Shown in pieces: positions 1 through 5,853 of a stretch of 48,008 nt of DNA (position 1 is the stretch's first letter; every line of letters begins with the position of its first letter). The notes under the pieces are model-generated. The model had not been told where the DNA came from. It ran no database searches and saw only the letters and a program-made list of their open reading frames with translations. The translations under genes were made by a program, and so were the position numbers. The DNA lies in IMG/VR virus record IMGVR_UViG_3300006224_000013, positions 1 to 48,008 of that record. One strand, written 5' to 3'. Source of the stretch: a virus.

Positions 1-465
1 GATCATGCCCGGATTGCCATTCATCGTGGCGACGACGATGAGACGTTCCGGAGCCGGACGAATGGTTTCGCCGGTTGGAAGATCCAGTCTGGCGAACTCA
101 GGATCGTCCAACGCGTTGTGGAGGAAGACTTCGACGTCGGCGCCCGCTTCCACAATCTCGTTGATCTCGATCAGGACGTTGAGGCCTTCCTGGGTTTTCC
201 GCCACGCTCTCGTGACGACGCCATCGTGCCAGACGAAGTCGGAGCCCTTGAGGATGAAGTGCCCTCGCAGCTCTGAGGCTGGCGTCTGGTCTGTCAGCGT
301 GACGCTCATGAACTCCCAGCGGTTCTTCGCGGCCCATTTCGCTGGGCCGTAGGACTTTCCGATTCCGGGAGGGCCGTAGGTCAGCATCCGTGGGACGTGC
401 GCGGAGAGCATGTGATCGTGGATCTGCCATGCTGTGAGCGAGGAAATGGGTGTGGACTTCGCCAT
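1..465 (-). CDS. MoxR/AAA_5-type AAA+ ATPase, partial (runs off left edge)
   Basis: The reading frame is open from an ATG at 465 to the window edge, giving the first 155 residues. A clean Walker A motif GPPGIGKS lies at residues 31-38 and a sensor-1-like segment IVVATMNG at 143-150, the pattern of MoxR/AAA_5 ATPases, which use ATP to remodel partner proteins. The Walker B region (VLIEINEI, 97-104) departs from the usual hydrophobic-stretch-plus-DE pattern, so the acidic residues may be shifted. The ATG overlaps the stop of the upstream gene by one base (TAATG), so it is the last visible gene of a coupled operon. In phages such ATPases often sit beside small partner proteins; the substrate here is unknown. 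The family is fairly secure, the function is not. Confidence 0.8.
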   Translation of the reverse strand, partial: MAKSTPISSLTAWQIHDHMLSAHVPRMLTYGPPGIGKSYGPAKWAAKNRWEFMSVTLTDQTPASELRGHFILKGSDFVWHDGVVTRAWRKTQEGLNVLIEINEIVEAGADVEVFLHNALDDPEFARLDLPTGETIRPAPERLIVVATMNGNPGMI

Positions 466-818
466 TAGTGCGTCACTCCGTTGGAAGGCAGAGCTGTTGG
501 AAAGCTCCGCAGTTCAAAGTTCTTGCGGATGATCGCGGTGAACATCTGGCGGAGATATTCTTCCGGCAGATCCATGCGGTTGACCATCATGCCCACGGCG
601 GCAGAGCCCAGCAGCGAGGCGACCGTGGCGTTCAGCAGTGGGCCGTGCGCTTCGACGTCGTTGTTGATGATGTTCTCGATCTCCACCGCGAGTTCCACGC
701 CCAGGTTGATCTCGCGTGAAGAGGCTTCCTGCAAGCCTTGCGTCTCGTCTTTCACGGTGATGGCTTGCTGGAGCAGGTACGCCTTGTAGCGCTTGAGTTC
801 GTCCTTGGTGGTGGGCAT
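465..818 (-). CDS. Hypothetical protein, coupled to the AAA+ ATPase gene
   Basis: A 117-residue protein with a lysine/glutamine-rich helical N-terminus, an acidic middle (EIENIINND) and a small glycine/alanine segment (LLGSAAVGMM) around residues 69-78. I recognise no family. It starts on an ATG that overlaps the previous stop (TAATG) and ends on a stop that overlaps the ATPase start, so the three genes are translated as one coupled unit. Being directly upstream of a MoxR-like ATPase makes it a candidate partner or adaptor, which is inference from position only. Confidence 0.65.
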   Translation of the reverse strand: MPTTKDELKRYKAYLLQQAITVKDETQGLQEASSREINLGVELAVEIENIINNDVEAHGPLLNATVASLLGSAAVGMMVNRMDLPEEYLRQMFTAIIRKNFELRSFPTALPSNGVTH

Positions 819-1060
819 TACGCCGTCTCCTCAGGCTTGGGCGGATAGACCCCAAGCATGTAATACAGGTCAAAGAGAGTCCGCCACTCGATGGCGGTGA
901 GGTTGATGCTGTCGGCACATTCCCGATCCGTGCGATCGACGATCTGCAGCTGGACGTTCTGCAGATCATTGCTGCTCTTCGACACACGAATGTCGAAGCC
1001 GCATTCCAGGGCGACGGTGTACGTGGTCTTCACGGCAATCGGGGCTTTCTCTTCGGTCAA
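818..1060 (-). CDS. Hypothetical protein with TTG start, first gene after the strong promoter
   Basis: I place the start at a TTG (1060), giving 80 residues beginning LTEEKAPIAV. A ribosome site AGGAGG lies five bases upstream, whereas the in-frame ATG at 1132 lies upstream of the promoter -35 box and could not be on that transcript. The C-terminal half (LTAIEWRTLFDLYYMLGVYP) looks helical and the middle contains alternating beta-like residues. No family recognised. It is the first gene of the three-gene unit ending in the AAA+ ATPase. Confidence 0.65.
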   Translation of the reverse strand: MTEEKAPIAVKTTYTVALECGFDIRVSKSSNDLQNVQLQIVDRTDRECADSINLTAIEWRTLFDLYYMLGVYPPKPEETA

Positions 1061-1091
1061 GGGCTCCTCCTTCCCTTGGGCGGGGACGGAC

Positions 1092-1120
1092 AGTATACAC
1101 GAGGCTAACGCCGTTGTCAA
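1092..1120 (-). promoter_or_regulatory. Sigma-70 type promoter for the leftward 1060-to-1 operon
   Basis: Reading the minus strand, TTGACA (1120-1115) and TATACT (1097-1092) are separated by exactly 17 bases. This matches consensus at 11 of 12 positions. The predicted start of transcription is near 1085, leaving a short leader before the AGGAGG ribosome site of the TTG-started gene. Confidence 0.85.
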
Positions 1121-1154
1121 ATTCGAGGTCAATGCCTAGAACCTTGACAACGGC
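1110..1154. repeat. Perfect 11-bp inverted repeat spanning the promoter -35 box (candidate operator)
   Basis: GCCGTTGTCAA at 1110-1120 and its exact reverse complement TTGACAACGGC at 1144-1154 are separated by 23 bases. The left arm contains the whole -35 hexamer, so a protein bound to both arms would block RNA polymerase. The spacer is too long for a simple hairpin terminator, and no T-run follows. Confidence 0.6.
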
Positions 1155-1204
1155 TATGGAGGCGGCTTTCCCTACGGGCTCTTATTTACTGGTGGGCGAT
1201 ATGG

Positions 1205-1384
1205 TCATGAGTGTCTGAATCTCCTGTCTGCTGAGCGCAGGTCTTCACGGATGACTGAGATTTCGGAGCTGAGGTGGCGCAGCGACCGGATGATCTCGTA
1301 CAGCGCTTCCATGGCGAGGAGCTGGCCTGCGATCAGGGCCACGGCGATCACGGCAAGGGCGATGATGCATGGGAGTGGCATCAT
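1205..1384 (-). CDS. Small single-span membrane protein with coiled-coil tail
   Basis: This 59-residue frame begins at an ATG that overlaps the upstream stop (ATGA at 1384-1381). Residues about 5-24 are strongly hydrophobic (CIIALAVIAVALIAGQLLAM), a clear membrane helix near the N-terminus. They are followed by an amphipathic, charged helix (LRHLSSEISVIREDL). This is the layout of small phage membrane proteins such as Rz/holin accessories, but it lies in the leftward region, away from the lysis genes, so I do not assign a lysis role. It is the last gene of its run; about 85 bases with no gene follow before the next promoter. Confidence 0.7.
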   Translation of the reverse strand: MMPLPCIIALAVIAVALIAGQLLAMEALYEIIRSLRHLSSEISVIREDLRSADRRFRHS

Positions 1385-1611
1385 CCGTGGACTCCGCTGA
1401 GCGTGAGCATTCGGAGTTCGACGGTCCAGTCGGCGACTGCGCTGAGTTGCTCTAGGGTGACGGCGGCACCGCAGTTCCAGCGCAGCTCATGGGTGAGCGG
1501 ATTGTACGAGCCTTCTAACACAGCTTTCGTACTCGGATCCTGGTACCGGATGATGTACGGGATCCTCGTAATCTCTGCGAAGATCCGCGGAGCTACTCGA
1601 GTCTGAGCCAT
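1381..1611 (-). CDS. Hypothetical protein
   Basis: A 76-residue protein with a beta-rich look (IPYIIRYQDP, GSYNPLTHELRWNCG). It overlaps the 3' end of the upstream gene by 19 bases, and its stop overlaps the start of the small membrane protein (ATGA). The overlap on both sides and the absence of a competing frame support it. No family recognised. Confidence 0.6.
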   Translation of the reverse strand: MAQTRVAPRIFAEITRIPYIIRYQDPSTKAVLEGSYNPLTHELRWNCGAAVTLEQLSAVADWTVELRMLTLSGVHG

Positions 1612-1943
1612 TGTTCCAGTTCCTCAGCGGAGGGTACTTCGGAGGCAGGCTCTGCTGCCTTGAGTTCCGCCTTCAGTCCGGGATACGTATACTCGCACTC
1701 CTTGATGTGCGCGATGACCGCATTGGGGAAGTCGGCGTACAGCTTGCGCATGTCTTCGAGCTGTTCCCTTGTGGTGATGCTGTGGGCGAGGGCCTTGATG
1801 AGCACTTTCGTGATCGCCGCGGTGATCACTGTGGGGTGCTCATTTGTGCCCATCAGGAAGACGACCAGCATGTCGTAGAGCGCATCCGCGCGCTTTTCGA
1901 ACTCTGCCATGTTCGGCTCTTCGCCTTCAGGCTCTTCCTTCAT
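1593..1943 (-). CDS. Hypothetical helical protein
   Basis: A 116-residue, mostly helical acidic protein. The start at 1943 overlaps the upstream stop (ATGA). An alternative ATG at 1910 would remove eleven acidic residues (KEEPEGEEPN region). The core (KRADALYDMLVVFLMG, VLIKALAHSITTREQL) is predicted all-helical, and the C-terminus is rich in Glu/Ala. No family recognised; it sits in the middle of the leftward coupled run. Confidence 0.6.
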   Translation of the reverse strand: MKEEPEGEEPNMAEFEKRADALYDMLVVFLMGTNEHPTVITAAITKVLIKALAHSITTREQLEDMRKLYADFPNAVIAHIKECEYTYPGLKAELKAAEPASEVPSAEELEQWLRLE

Positions 1944-2392
1944 TTCTTGGTCTCCTTATCACGCGTGTCGAGCTGGGCCATGAATTCGAGGATGGCGTTG
2001 GCCGTGTTCGGATCTTTCAGCGTGGCGCGGATCTCCAGCTCTGTCAGGCGCTTGATCCACTGGGCTTCCTCGTCTTCGAGGGTCTGTTCTTCTGGGCTCT
2101 TGGCGGCACGTGGCGGGTTCCGCCGCATCTCACTGGGCACGACTGGTGCTTCCGTGTCAGCCAGCCAGTAGGGCGTGGCTTCCCAGCCCAGCTTGTCGAG
2201 GTCTCGGGCGAGTGTCAGCTTCTGGTCTTCGAGGGCTTGGATTTCCCTCTGGATTCGGACAGCTTTCCTGTAGTCCTTGTGCTTTCTGATGAGCTTGGCT
2301 CTCTGTGCGTTGCTGACGCGGGAGCGCAACTGGGAGAACAGCGCACGGATGCGGTCGCCTAGCTGCTGGAAGATGCTGGCTTTTCCTCTCAT
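1940..2392 (-). CDS. Hypothetical helical protein, basic N-terminus and acidic C-terminus
   Basis: The start is placed at the ATG at 2392, which has a GGAGGAG ribosome site six bases upstream; the frame stays open further upstream, but that stretch is the shadow of the neighbouring gene. The 150-residue product has a strongly basic helical first half (residues 1-60, RIRALFSQLRSR, RAKLIRKHKDYRKAVR), a coiled-coil-like segment (IQREIQALEDQKLTLARDL), a linker, then an acidic half. The charge asymmetry could suit nucleic acid binding, but that is only a guess. Confidence 0.65.
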   Translation of the reverse strand: MRGKASIFQQLGDRIRALFSQLRSRVSNAQRAKLIRKHKDYRKAVRIQREIQALEDQKLTLARDLDKLGWEATPYWLADTEAPVVPSEMRRNPPRAAKSPEEQTLEDEEAQWIKRLTELEIRATLKDPNTANAILEFMAQLDTRDKETKK

Positions 2393-2432
2393 GTCTTTCT
2401 CCTCCTCGCCACTTGGTGAGCATGCTGAAGGC

Positions 2433-2639
2433 TTACGCCTTCTTCTCCAGCCGATCGAGGATGCGTTCGTTGCCGTAGATGGCGCGGTAGCCGGTGGGGA
2501 TGGCGTCGCCAACGAGCACGGCTGCGGGGCCCATATCGTTTCGGTTGTACGTCGAGACCTGGGTCCATCCGGACTGTGCGAGCACTCGGTGGCTCGCTCC
2601 ATTCTCTGTCACGTGCATGACGCGCTGGTTTTTGATCAT
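2433..2639 (-). CDS. Small hypothetical protein
   Basis: A 68-residue frame starting at an ATG (2639) that overlaps the stop of the upstream gene (ATGA). The sequence (RVMHVTENGASHRVLAQSGW, then a Tyr/Asn-containing region) appears beta-rich with a helical end (NERILDRLEKKA). No family recognised. A 40-base gap separates it from the next gene, which has its own ribosome site. Confidence 0.55.
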   Translation of the reverse strand: MIKNQRVMHVTENGASHRVLAQSGWTQVSTYNRNDMGPAAVLVGDAIPTGYRAIYGNERILDRLEKKA

Positions 2640-2851
2640 TGGGCACTTCGCTTGGCTCGGATGAGCCTCGGTTCGAGGTCGTATCCTTTGGCGAGTGCCA
2701 GCGCTGGCGACGACGATGAGAACCGGTAGTGATCGCGATCCCACGAACCTCGACGGCGACCAGCGCTGGTCGCGACGTACGCCGCGGTTTCTGCGATTGC
2801 GCGCCATGAGGTCAGCGTTACTCGGGGTTGCATGGTGAATCTCAGGGCCAT
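2636..2851 (-). CDS. Small basic hypothetical protein
   Basis: A 71-residue arginine-rich protein (SAGRRRGSWDRDHYRF, EPRLIRAKRSAQ). The ATG at 2851 has GGAG a few bases upstream, and the stop overlaps the next start (ATGA). No domain recognised; the net positive charge would fit nucleic acid contact, but nothing specific shows it. No promoter is visible in the 60 bases upstream, so it is probably transcribed by readthrough of the terminator at 2915-2964 or from an unrecognised promoter. Confidence 0.55.
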   Translation of the reverse strand: MALRFTMQPRVTLTSWRAIAETAAYVATSAGRRRGSWDRDHYRFSSSSPALALAKGYDLEPRLIRAKRSAQ

Positions 2852-2914
2852 TAGGGTCTCCGTTTCTCCGCCACTGCAGGCTCTAGGAAGAAGCTCGAGG
2901 GCTACCCCCGCGCC

Positions 2915-2964
2915 TGCGAAAAAGGGGGCCTGGAGATCGCGCGGTCTCAGCGCGATCCCCAGGC
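2915..2964 (-). terminator. Strong intrinsic terminator after the SSB-tip gene
   Basis: On the minus strand, about nine bases after the stop at 2974, a 15-bp stem (2964-2950 pairing with 2942-2928, one mismatch, seven-base loop) is followed by CCCCCTTTTTCGC. This is a textbook rho-independent terminator in the direction of the 2974-3375 gene. It has no equivalent T-run on the plus strand. Confidence 0.85.
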
Positions 2965-2973
2965 GGTAGCCGG

Positions 2974-3375
2974 TTAGTAGGGGATGTCGTCGGGCAGGTC
3001 GATTGCCGTGCTGTCCACCGCTGCGAGGTCGGCAGCGAGGTCGTCGGCGGTTGTCGTCCAGATGGGCTTGCGTGATACCCCGATTCCCAACGTCGTCTCG
3101 CCGTAGACGTTGGTGAAGTTGCGGACGGTGAGCCCGTGGTTCTCCAAGACGGTCGCGTTGGCAATGAGCTGGCGCACCAGCTCTGCCCGTGCATCGCTGG
3201 GGCTCAACTTGTTGGCGGCAGCGAAGTACTCCGCCATGCTGGCGAAGCGGCGGCTCAGTGGCGTCCGGTCAGCGCTCTGGGTGTCACCCCAGGTCACGTC
3301 CCTGAGGACTCGCGCGTACCCGGTACGCTCGACTCGTAGGCTCCAGAAGCGGAGAACGAACTCGACGAAACCCAT
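2974..3375 (-). CDS. Hypothetical protein with SSB-like acidic C-terminal tip
   Basis: A 133-residue protein whose last residues read AAVDSTAIDLPDDIPY. Bacterial single-stranded DNA-binding proteins end in an acidic tail closing with D-D-I-P-F, which recruits repair and replication proteins, and this tail matches it apart from Phe to Tyr. The body (residues 1-105) is not an obvious OB-fold by eye, though segments such as HGLTVRNFTNVYGETTLGIG look like paired strands. The gene has an excellent ribosome site (AAGGAAGGAG), stands alone, and is closed by a strong terminator, as expected for an abundant DNA-binding protein. It borders the repeat-rich control region. SSB or SSB-mimic is an inference. 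Confidence 0.6.
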   Translation of the reverse strand: MGFVEFVLRFWSLRVERTGYARVLRDVTWGDTQSADRTPLSRRFASMAEYFAAANKLSPSDARAELVRQLIANATVLENHGLTVRNFTNVYGETTLGIGVSRKPIWTTTADDLAADLAAVDSTAIDLPDDIPY

Positions 3376-3426
3376 GGCTCACTCCTTCCTTCGGGCGGAG
3401 GAACTCTCCTCCCGGGCCAGGTGGTC

Positions 3427-4103
3427 TGAACCCCTGAACCACAAAAGAATCAGGTAAGAAAATAAGGCAGCAGGAAGAACTGAAAACCCCAAAGGATGAA
3501 GGTGGTGGCGTTAGGCTCTATGATTACGCTGGAGCTGTCTCGCAATGCTGTACTTTTGCTGCCCTGGCGGACGTGCGGAGGATCAGCGTCTGACTATCAT
3601 CGCGGGGTGGACGGGTCCCCTACCCCCCGGATCCTTGTCTGACTCCCCCGCCCCCTATTGACACTGCAGAACTCTAAAAAATTTTTGGAAAAATGAAAGC
3701 CCTTTTCCTCACCCCGCCACTGGAGAGGAGCGGTTAGACCGTTCCGTGCGCGGGAGCCCCCCAAAGAGGGGCTCTTCAGCAGAGCGGAAAACGCGCCATT
3801 TCTTAATGGTTCACGTGGTTGAACCAGCTGAGGAAATTTTCTCCTCCTAAGTCCTTTCTTTTCAATGTCTTTCTCCCTGGTTCACTCGTTTGAACCAGTA
3901 TGAACCACCCTTTGGGTTCATCTGGGTGGTGCACTTCTTGGTATAAGGCGGAATGAACCACCTGAACCAGGGGCAGAGCCCAATTCCCGGAACTCCTTTA
4001 TTTCCAACGCGTTCCCAACTGGTTCATCTGGTTCACCCCGATGAACCACTTTGAACCAGTGCCCCGCGAAAAGGGCGAACCAGGGGGCTGCAGACGCGAA
4101 CCA
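3427..4103. repeat. TGAACCA / TGGTTCA heptamer array with 20-bp dyads
   Basis: Exact heptamers in either orientation start at 3435, 3807, 3820, 3878, 3891, 3901, 3954, 3963, 4020, 4029, 4042 and 4052; one-mismatch copies start at 3427, 3914, 4076 and 4097. Three pairs form TGGTTCA-N6-TGAACCA dyads (3807-3826, 3878-3897, 4029-4048) and one forms the everted version (3901-3920). Tandem copies are spaced 9 or 10 bases start to start. Constant spacing implies a dimeric or multimeric binding protein. Candidates are a repressor, a replication initiator or the adjacent TerS. Confidence 0.85.
3939..3947 (+). promoter_or_regulatory. Possible extended -10 promoter within the heptamer array
   Basis: TGGTATAAG matches the extended -10 pattern TG-n-TATAAT with one mismatch and points rightward. 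There is no good -35 box, which extended -10 promoters can lack. The predicted start would fall near 3954, exactly on two heptamer copies (3954, 3963), so bound protein would occlude it. Confidence 0.35.
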
Positions 4104-4211
4104 GGAAAACGAGCCCCTTTTGCCGCTTGTCTCTGGTATCTTCGCTTCCGGCATGGGGGGAACCGCGCTTCCTCTTGCATCCTACCCCCTCCTCCACCAT
4201 GCAGGGGGGAG

Positions 4212-4240
4212 TTGTGCGTTTCCTCCATGCCGAGTATTCT
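4212..4240 (+). promoter_or_regulatory. Possible promoter for a leaderless terS transcript
   Basis: TTGTGC (4212-4217) and TATTCT (4235-4240) are 17 bases apart; the match to consensus is modest (3/6 and 4/6). The predicted start of transcription coincides with the ATG at 4247, and that ATG has no ribosome site upstream. Spacing and missing ribosome site agree, but the boxes are weak. Confidence 0.35.
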
Positions 4241-4246
4241 TCTCCC

Positions 4247-4687
4247 ATGGCTGAGGAAAAACCCCCTCCTTCCCAACAACAGCAGAAGAAGGTCGCGGAA
4301 CTGCGCACAGCGCTGATCGCCATTGAAAAGGCGATGGGCCGGAGCGTGAAGGAAATCAGCGAGAAATACCGCGTTTCTCCGGAGGGCGTGAAAAGGGCGC
4401 TGGAACTCGCGACGGAAACCGGCTTCATCGATCACTACCGGGCGTTGCTGTATGACAATCTCGCTCCCAAGGTCCTTGCCGTGTACGAAGCGCATCTGAC
4501 CATGGGATCTTTAGAAGCGGCGCGGGATCTCGCGTTTGGCCTTGGGATTCTCCAGAAGAATGGGGATGCCCAGAAAGTAAAAGGCCGTATAATCGACACG
4601 TTGGACGCGTATCGAGCGGAACGGGCGCGGAAACTGCCCCCGTCTCGTCCAACGGAGGAGATCTCCGATGCTACGGTCATCCAATGA
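4247..4687 (+). CDS. terS: Putative terminase small subunit
   Basis: 146 residues from the ATG at 4247 (MAEEKPPP). The frame is open upstream to 4127, but that stretch looks like the tail of the control region. Small terminases recognise the phage DNA end and regulate the large subunit. Here residues about 34-55 (VKEISEKYRVSPEGVKRALE) look like a helix-turn-helix, followed by a helical segment (LEAARDLAFGLGILQKN) and a basic stretch typical of oligomerising TerS proteins. It is the first gene of the late operon, shortly before the large subunit, the usual place. No signature proves it; a transcription regulator is the alternative. Confidence 0.6.
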   Translation: MAEEKPPPSQQQQKKVAELRTALIAIEKAMGRSVKEISEKYRVSPEGVKRALELATETGFIDHYRALLYDNLAPKVLAVYEAHLTMGSLEAARDLAFGLGILQKNGDAQKVKGRIIDTLDAYRAERARKLPPSRPTEEISDATVIQ

Positions 4688-4862
4688 TCTGACGAGCCAG
4701 CAGAATTTCACGATTCGAGTGCGAAAGCAGCCGGATGGCTCTTTCCACGCCACCACCCCGAACTACCCGAAACTTCCGGCAATCAAGGCTTCCTCAGAGC
4801 AACTCGCGGCAGCGCAGTTGGGAGACCAGCTGCATAAGCTCCACGCGGAAGGAAAGCTCTAA
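4668..4862 (+). CDS. Small protein with HicB-like fold signature
   Basis: A 64-residue protein overlapping the end of the preceding gene by 20 bases, with its stop overlapping the next start. The pattern FTIRVRKQPDGSFHATTPNY followed by a helix (SSEQLAAAQLGDQLHKLHAE) resembles the small alpha/beta HicB antitoxin fold (two strands, a D-G turn, strands, then a helix). No HicA toxin gene is next to it and no DNA-binding domain is attached, so it is probably a structural relative with a phage-specific job rather than a toxin-antitoxin half. Confidence 0.55.
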   Translation: MLRSSNDLTSQQNFTIRVRKQPDGSFHATTPNYPKLPAIKASSEQLAAAQLGDQLHKLHAEGKL

Positions 4863-5440
4863 TGGCGGGGCCACGGACGAAAATTAAAGTCCCATCAGTG
4901 CCAAAAGGCGGCTTCCGTCCGAAATCCCCGGAAGAATCCGCGATCGAACAGCTGACGCTGCCATTTATCGACATCGATCCAGCGCTGCTCCCCCCGGATA
5001 GCCCCTTGCTGAAGGCCGCGGCAGGAGCAGCGCCTCCAGTAGCCCCGCCGACCGTCAGCGCTGGCGCAGGCATTCCTCCAAAGCCTGAGGTATTCATTAA
5101 ACCTGGGCGGAAGAGCATTGGGGCTGTTGGCGCACTCACGCTTGCGGGGCTTGGCGGCTACGGAGGCTATCAGCTTGGAAAGCTCGCTGGGCCTGCAGCC
5201 CCGCCCACCGCGGTCGAGCAGGCAGTTGAGCCGGTTGAGCCGCTCCCAACGCAGGCGAACCCCGCTGGCGGCTACGAAGGGACGTCAGCTGCGCAGGAGC
5301 GGGATCCGTGGGTCATGGAACGCGTGCAGAAAATGCTGGAGATCGCCTCGCAGATGGAGCAGCAACAGCAGGCATTTGCGCTGCAACAGGCGCTCGCGAA
5401 CAGGTCGGCATTCCATGCGTATAAGGGTCAAGCGCGTTGA
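4862..5440 (+). CDS. Hypothetical protein with glycine-rich hydrophobic centre and Gln-rich helix
   Basis: 192 residues beginning MAGPRTKIKVPSVPKG, which strikingly resembles the start of the 1929-residue protein at 37517. A proline/alanine-rich linker leads to a glycine-rich hydrophobic segment at residues 85-109 (GAVGALTLAGLGGYGGYQLG), then a second linker, then a glutamine-rich helix (MLEIASQMEQQQQAFALQQA). This domain plan is seen in phage ejection proteins. It lies between terminase genes, so a packaged or membrane-active virion protein is possible. No family recognised. Confidence 0.65.
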   Translation: MAGPRTKIKVPSVPKGGFRPKSPEESAIEQLTLPFIDIDPALLPPDSPLLKAAAGAAPPVAPPTVSAGAGIPPKPEVFIKPGRKSIGAVGALTLAGLGGYGGYQLGKLAGPAAPPTAVEQAVEPVEPLPTQANPAGGYEGTSAAQERDPWVMERVQKMLEIASQMEQQQQAFALQQALANRSAFHAYKGQAR

Positions 5441-5567
5441 GGATCTGGTGGTCTTACAGATCAAGGATGACCCACAACGGTGCGGGAAGCGGGACCTGCA
5501 AATTGTTCTGAATAAGGAACAAGTCAAAGACCTTCTCGCCCAGCTGACGGTGGTGGCAGCAGCCTGA
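5415..5567 (+). CDS. Small hypothetical protein
   Basis: 50 residues from an ATG at 5415, overlapping the end of the previous gene by 26 bases, with its stop overlapping the next start (TGATG). The sequence has alternating strand-like hydrophobics (MRIRVKRVEDLVVLQIKDD) and an amphipathic helix (LNKEQVKDLLAQLTVV). No family recognised; the coupling on the 3' side supports translation. Confidence 0.5.
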   Translation: MRIRVKRVEDLVVLQIKDDPQRCGKRDLQIVLNKEQVKDLLAQLTVVAAA

Positions 5568-5749
5568 TGGAAAAGAAGTGGATTGGGAAGGCGATTCAGC
5601 ACCCAGGGGCGTTGCACCGTCAGCTGGGGATCCCGCATGGAGAGAAAATCCCCAAAGAAGCGCTGATGCGGGCTCTCCGCGGGGAATACGGGCCGCTCGC
5701 CGCGAAGAGAGCCAGGCTGGCAAAAACCCTGAAGAAGATCTCCCGATGA
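5567..5749 (+). CDS. Small basic phage protein of the 'KWIxKAIxxPGALxRxLG' type
   Basis: 60 residues. The N-terminal pattern KKWIGKAIQHPGALHRQLGI, a lysine-rich middle and an arginine/alanine-rich end with KRARLAKTL is one I have seen repeatedly in small proteins encoded near packaging and virion genes of tailed phages; the role is unknown. Both ends overlap neighbouring genes (TGATG, ATGA). The high positive charge would suit contact with DNA. Confidence 0.65.
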   Translation: MEKKWIGKAIQHPGALHRQLGIPHGEKIPKEALMRALRGEYGPLAAKRARLAKTLKKISR

Positions 5750-5853
5750 AAAAGCCTTTGCTGCCGAAGCCACGGGTCCTCCCTCAGCGTTTCGTGGAAA
5801 ACGCCGCCCTGAAGAAGACGCTCCAGAAAGACTCCACGAAGAAACTGCGCTGA
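5746..5853 (+). CDS. Very small basic protein (35 aa) before terL
   Basis: Starts at an ATG overlapping the previous stop (ATGA at 5746-5749) and ends on a TGA that overlaps the terL start. The composition is basic (KKPLLPKPRVLPQRF, KKTLQKDSTKKLR). Its existence rests on perfect coupling at both ends; it may serve mainly to pass ribosomes on to terL. No function assigned. Confidence 0.5.
   Translation: MKKPLLPKPRVLPQRFVENAALKKTLQKDSTKKLR

Larger units (their letters stand above)
3376..4246. other. Intergenic control region between divergent transcription units
   Basis: About 870 bases with no convincing gene. It holds the TGAACCA heptamer cluster, an A/T run near 3673-3690 in otherwise GC-rich DNA, a GC hairpin at 3754-3774 (GAGCCCC, seven-base loop, GGGGCTC) that lacks a T-run, and a six-base-pair hairpin GGAGGA/TCCTCC at 3397-3412 in the leader of the leftward gene. 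A weak leftward promoter may lie near 3450-3485. The region separates leftward from rightward genes, so it must carry both start signals and may be an origin or packaging site. Confidence 0.75.

Noticed and set aside
98-430. 110-codon minus-strand frame within the ATPase gene
   Set aside because: It is in a different frame from the Walker A-containing gene and reads as Arg/Pro/His-rich shadow.
3754-3774. GC-rich hairpin as a terminator
   Set aside because: Seven-base-pair stem is good, but it is followed by TTCAGC on one side and no T-run on the other.
3918-4154. 78-codon minus-strand frame in the intergenic region
   Set aside because: It translates the TGAACCA repeats and has no ribosome site or family resemblance.
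4127-4246. N-terminal extension of the terS frame
   Set aside because: No ribosome site and an atypical composition for the operon. The ATG at 4247 begins the conserved-looking protein.
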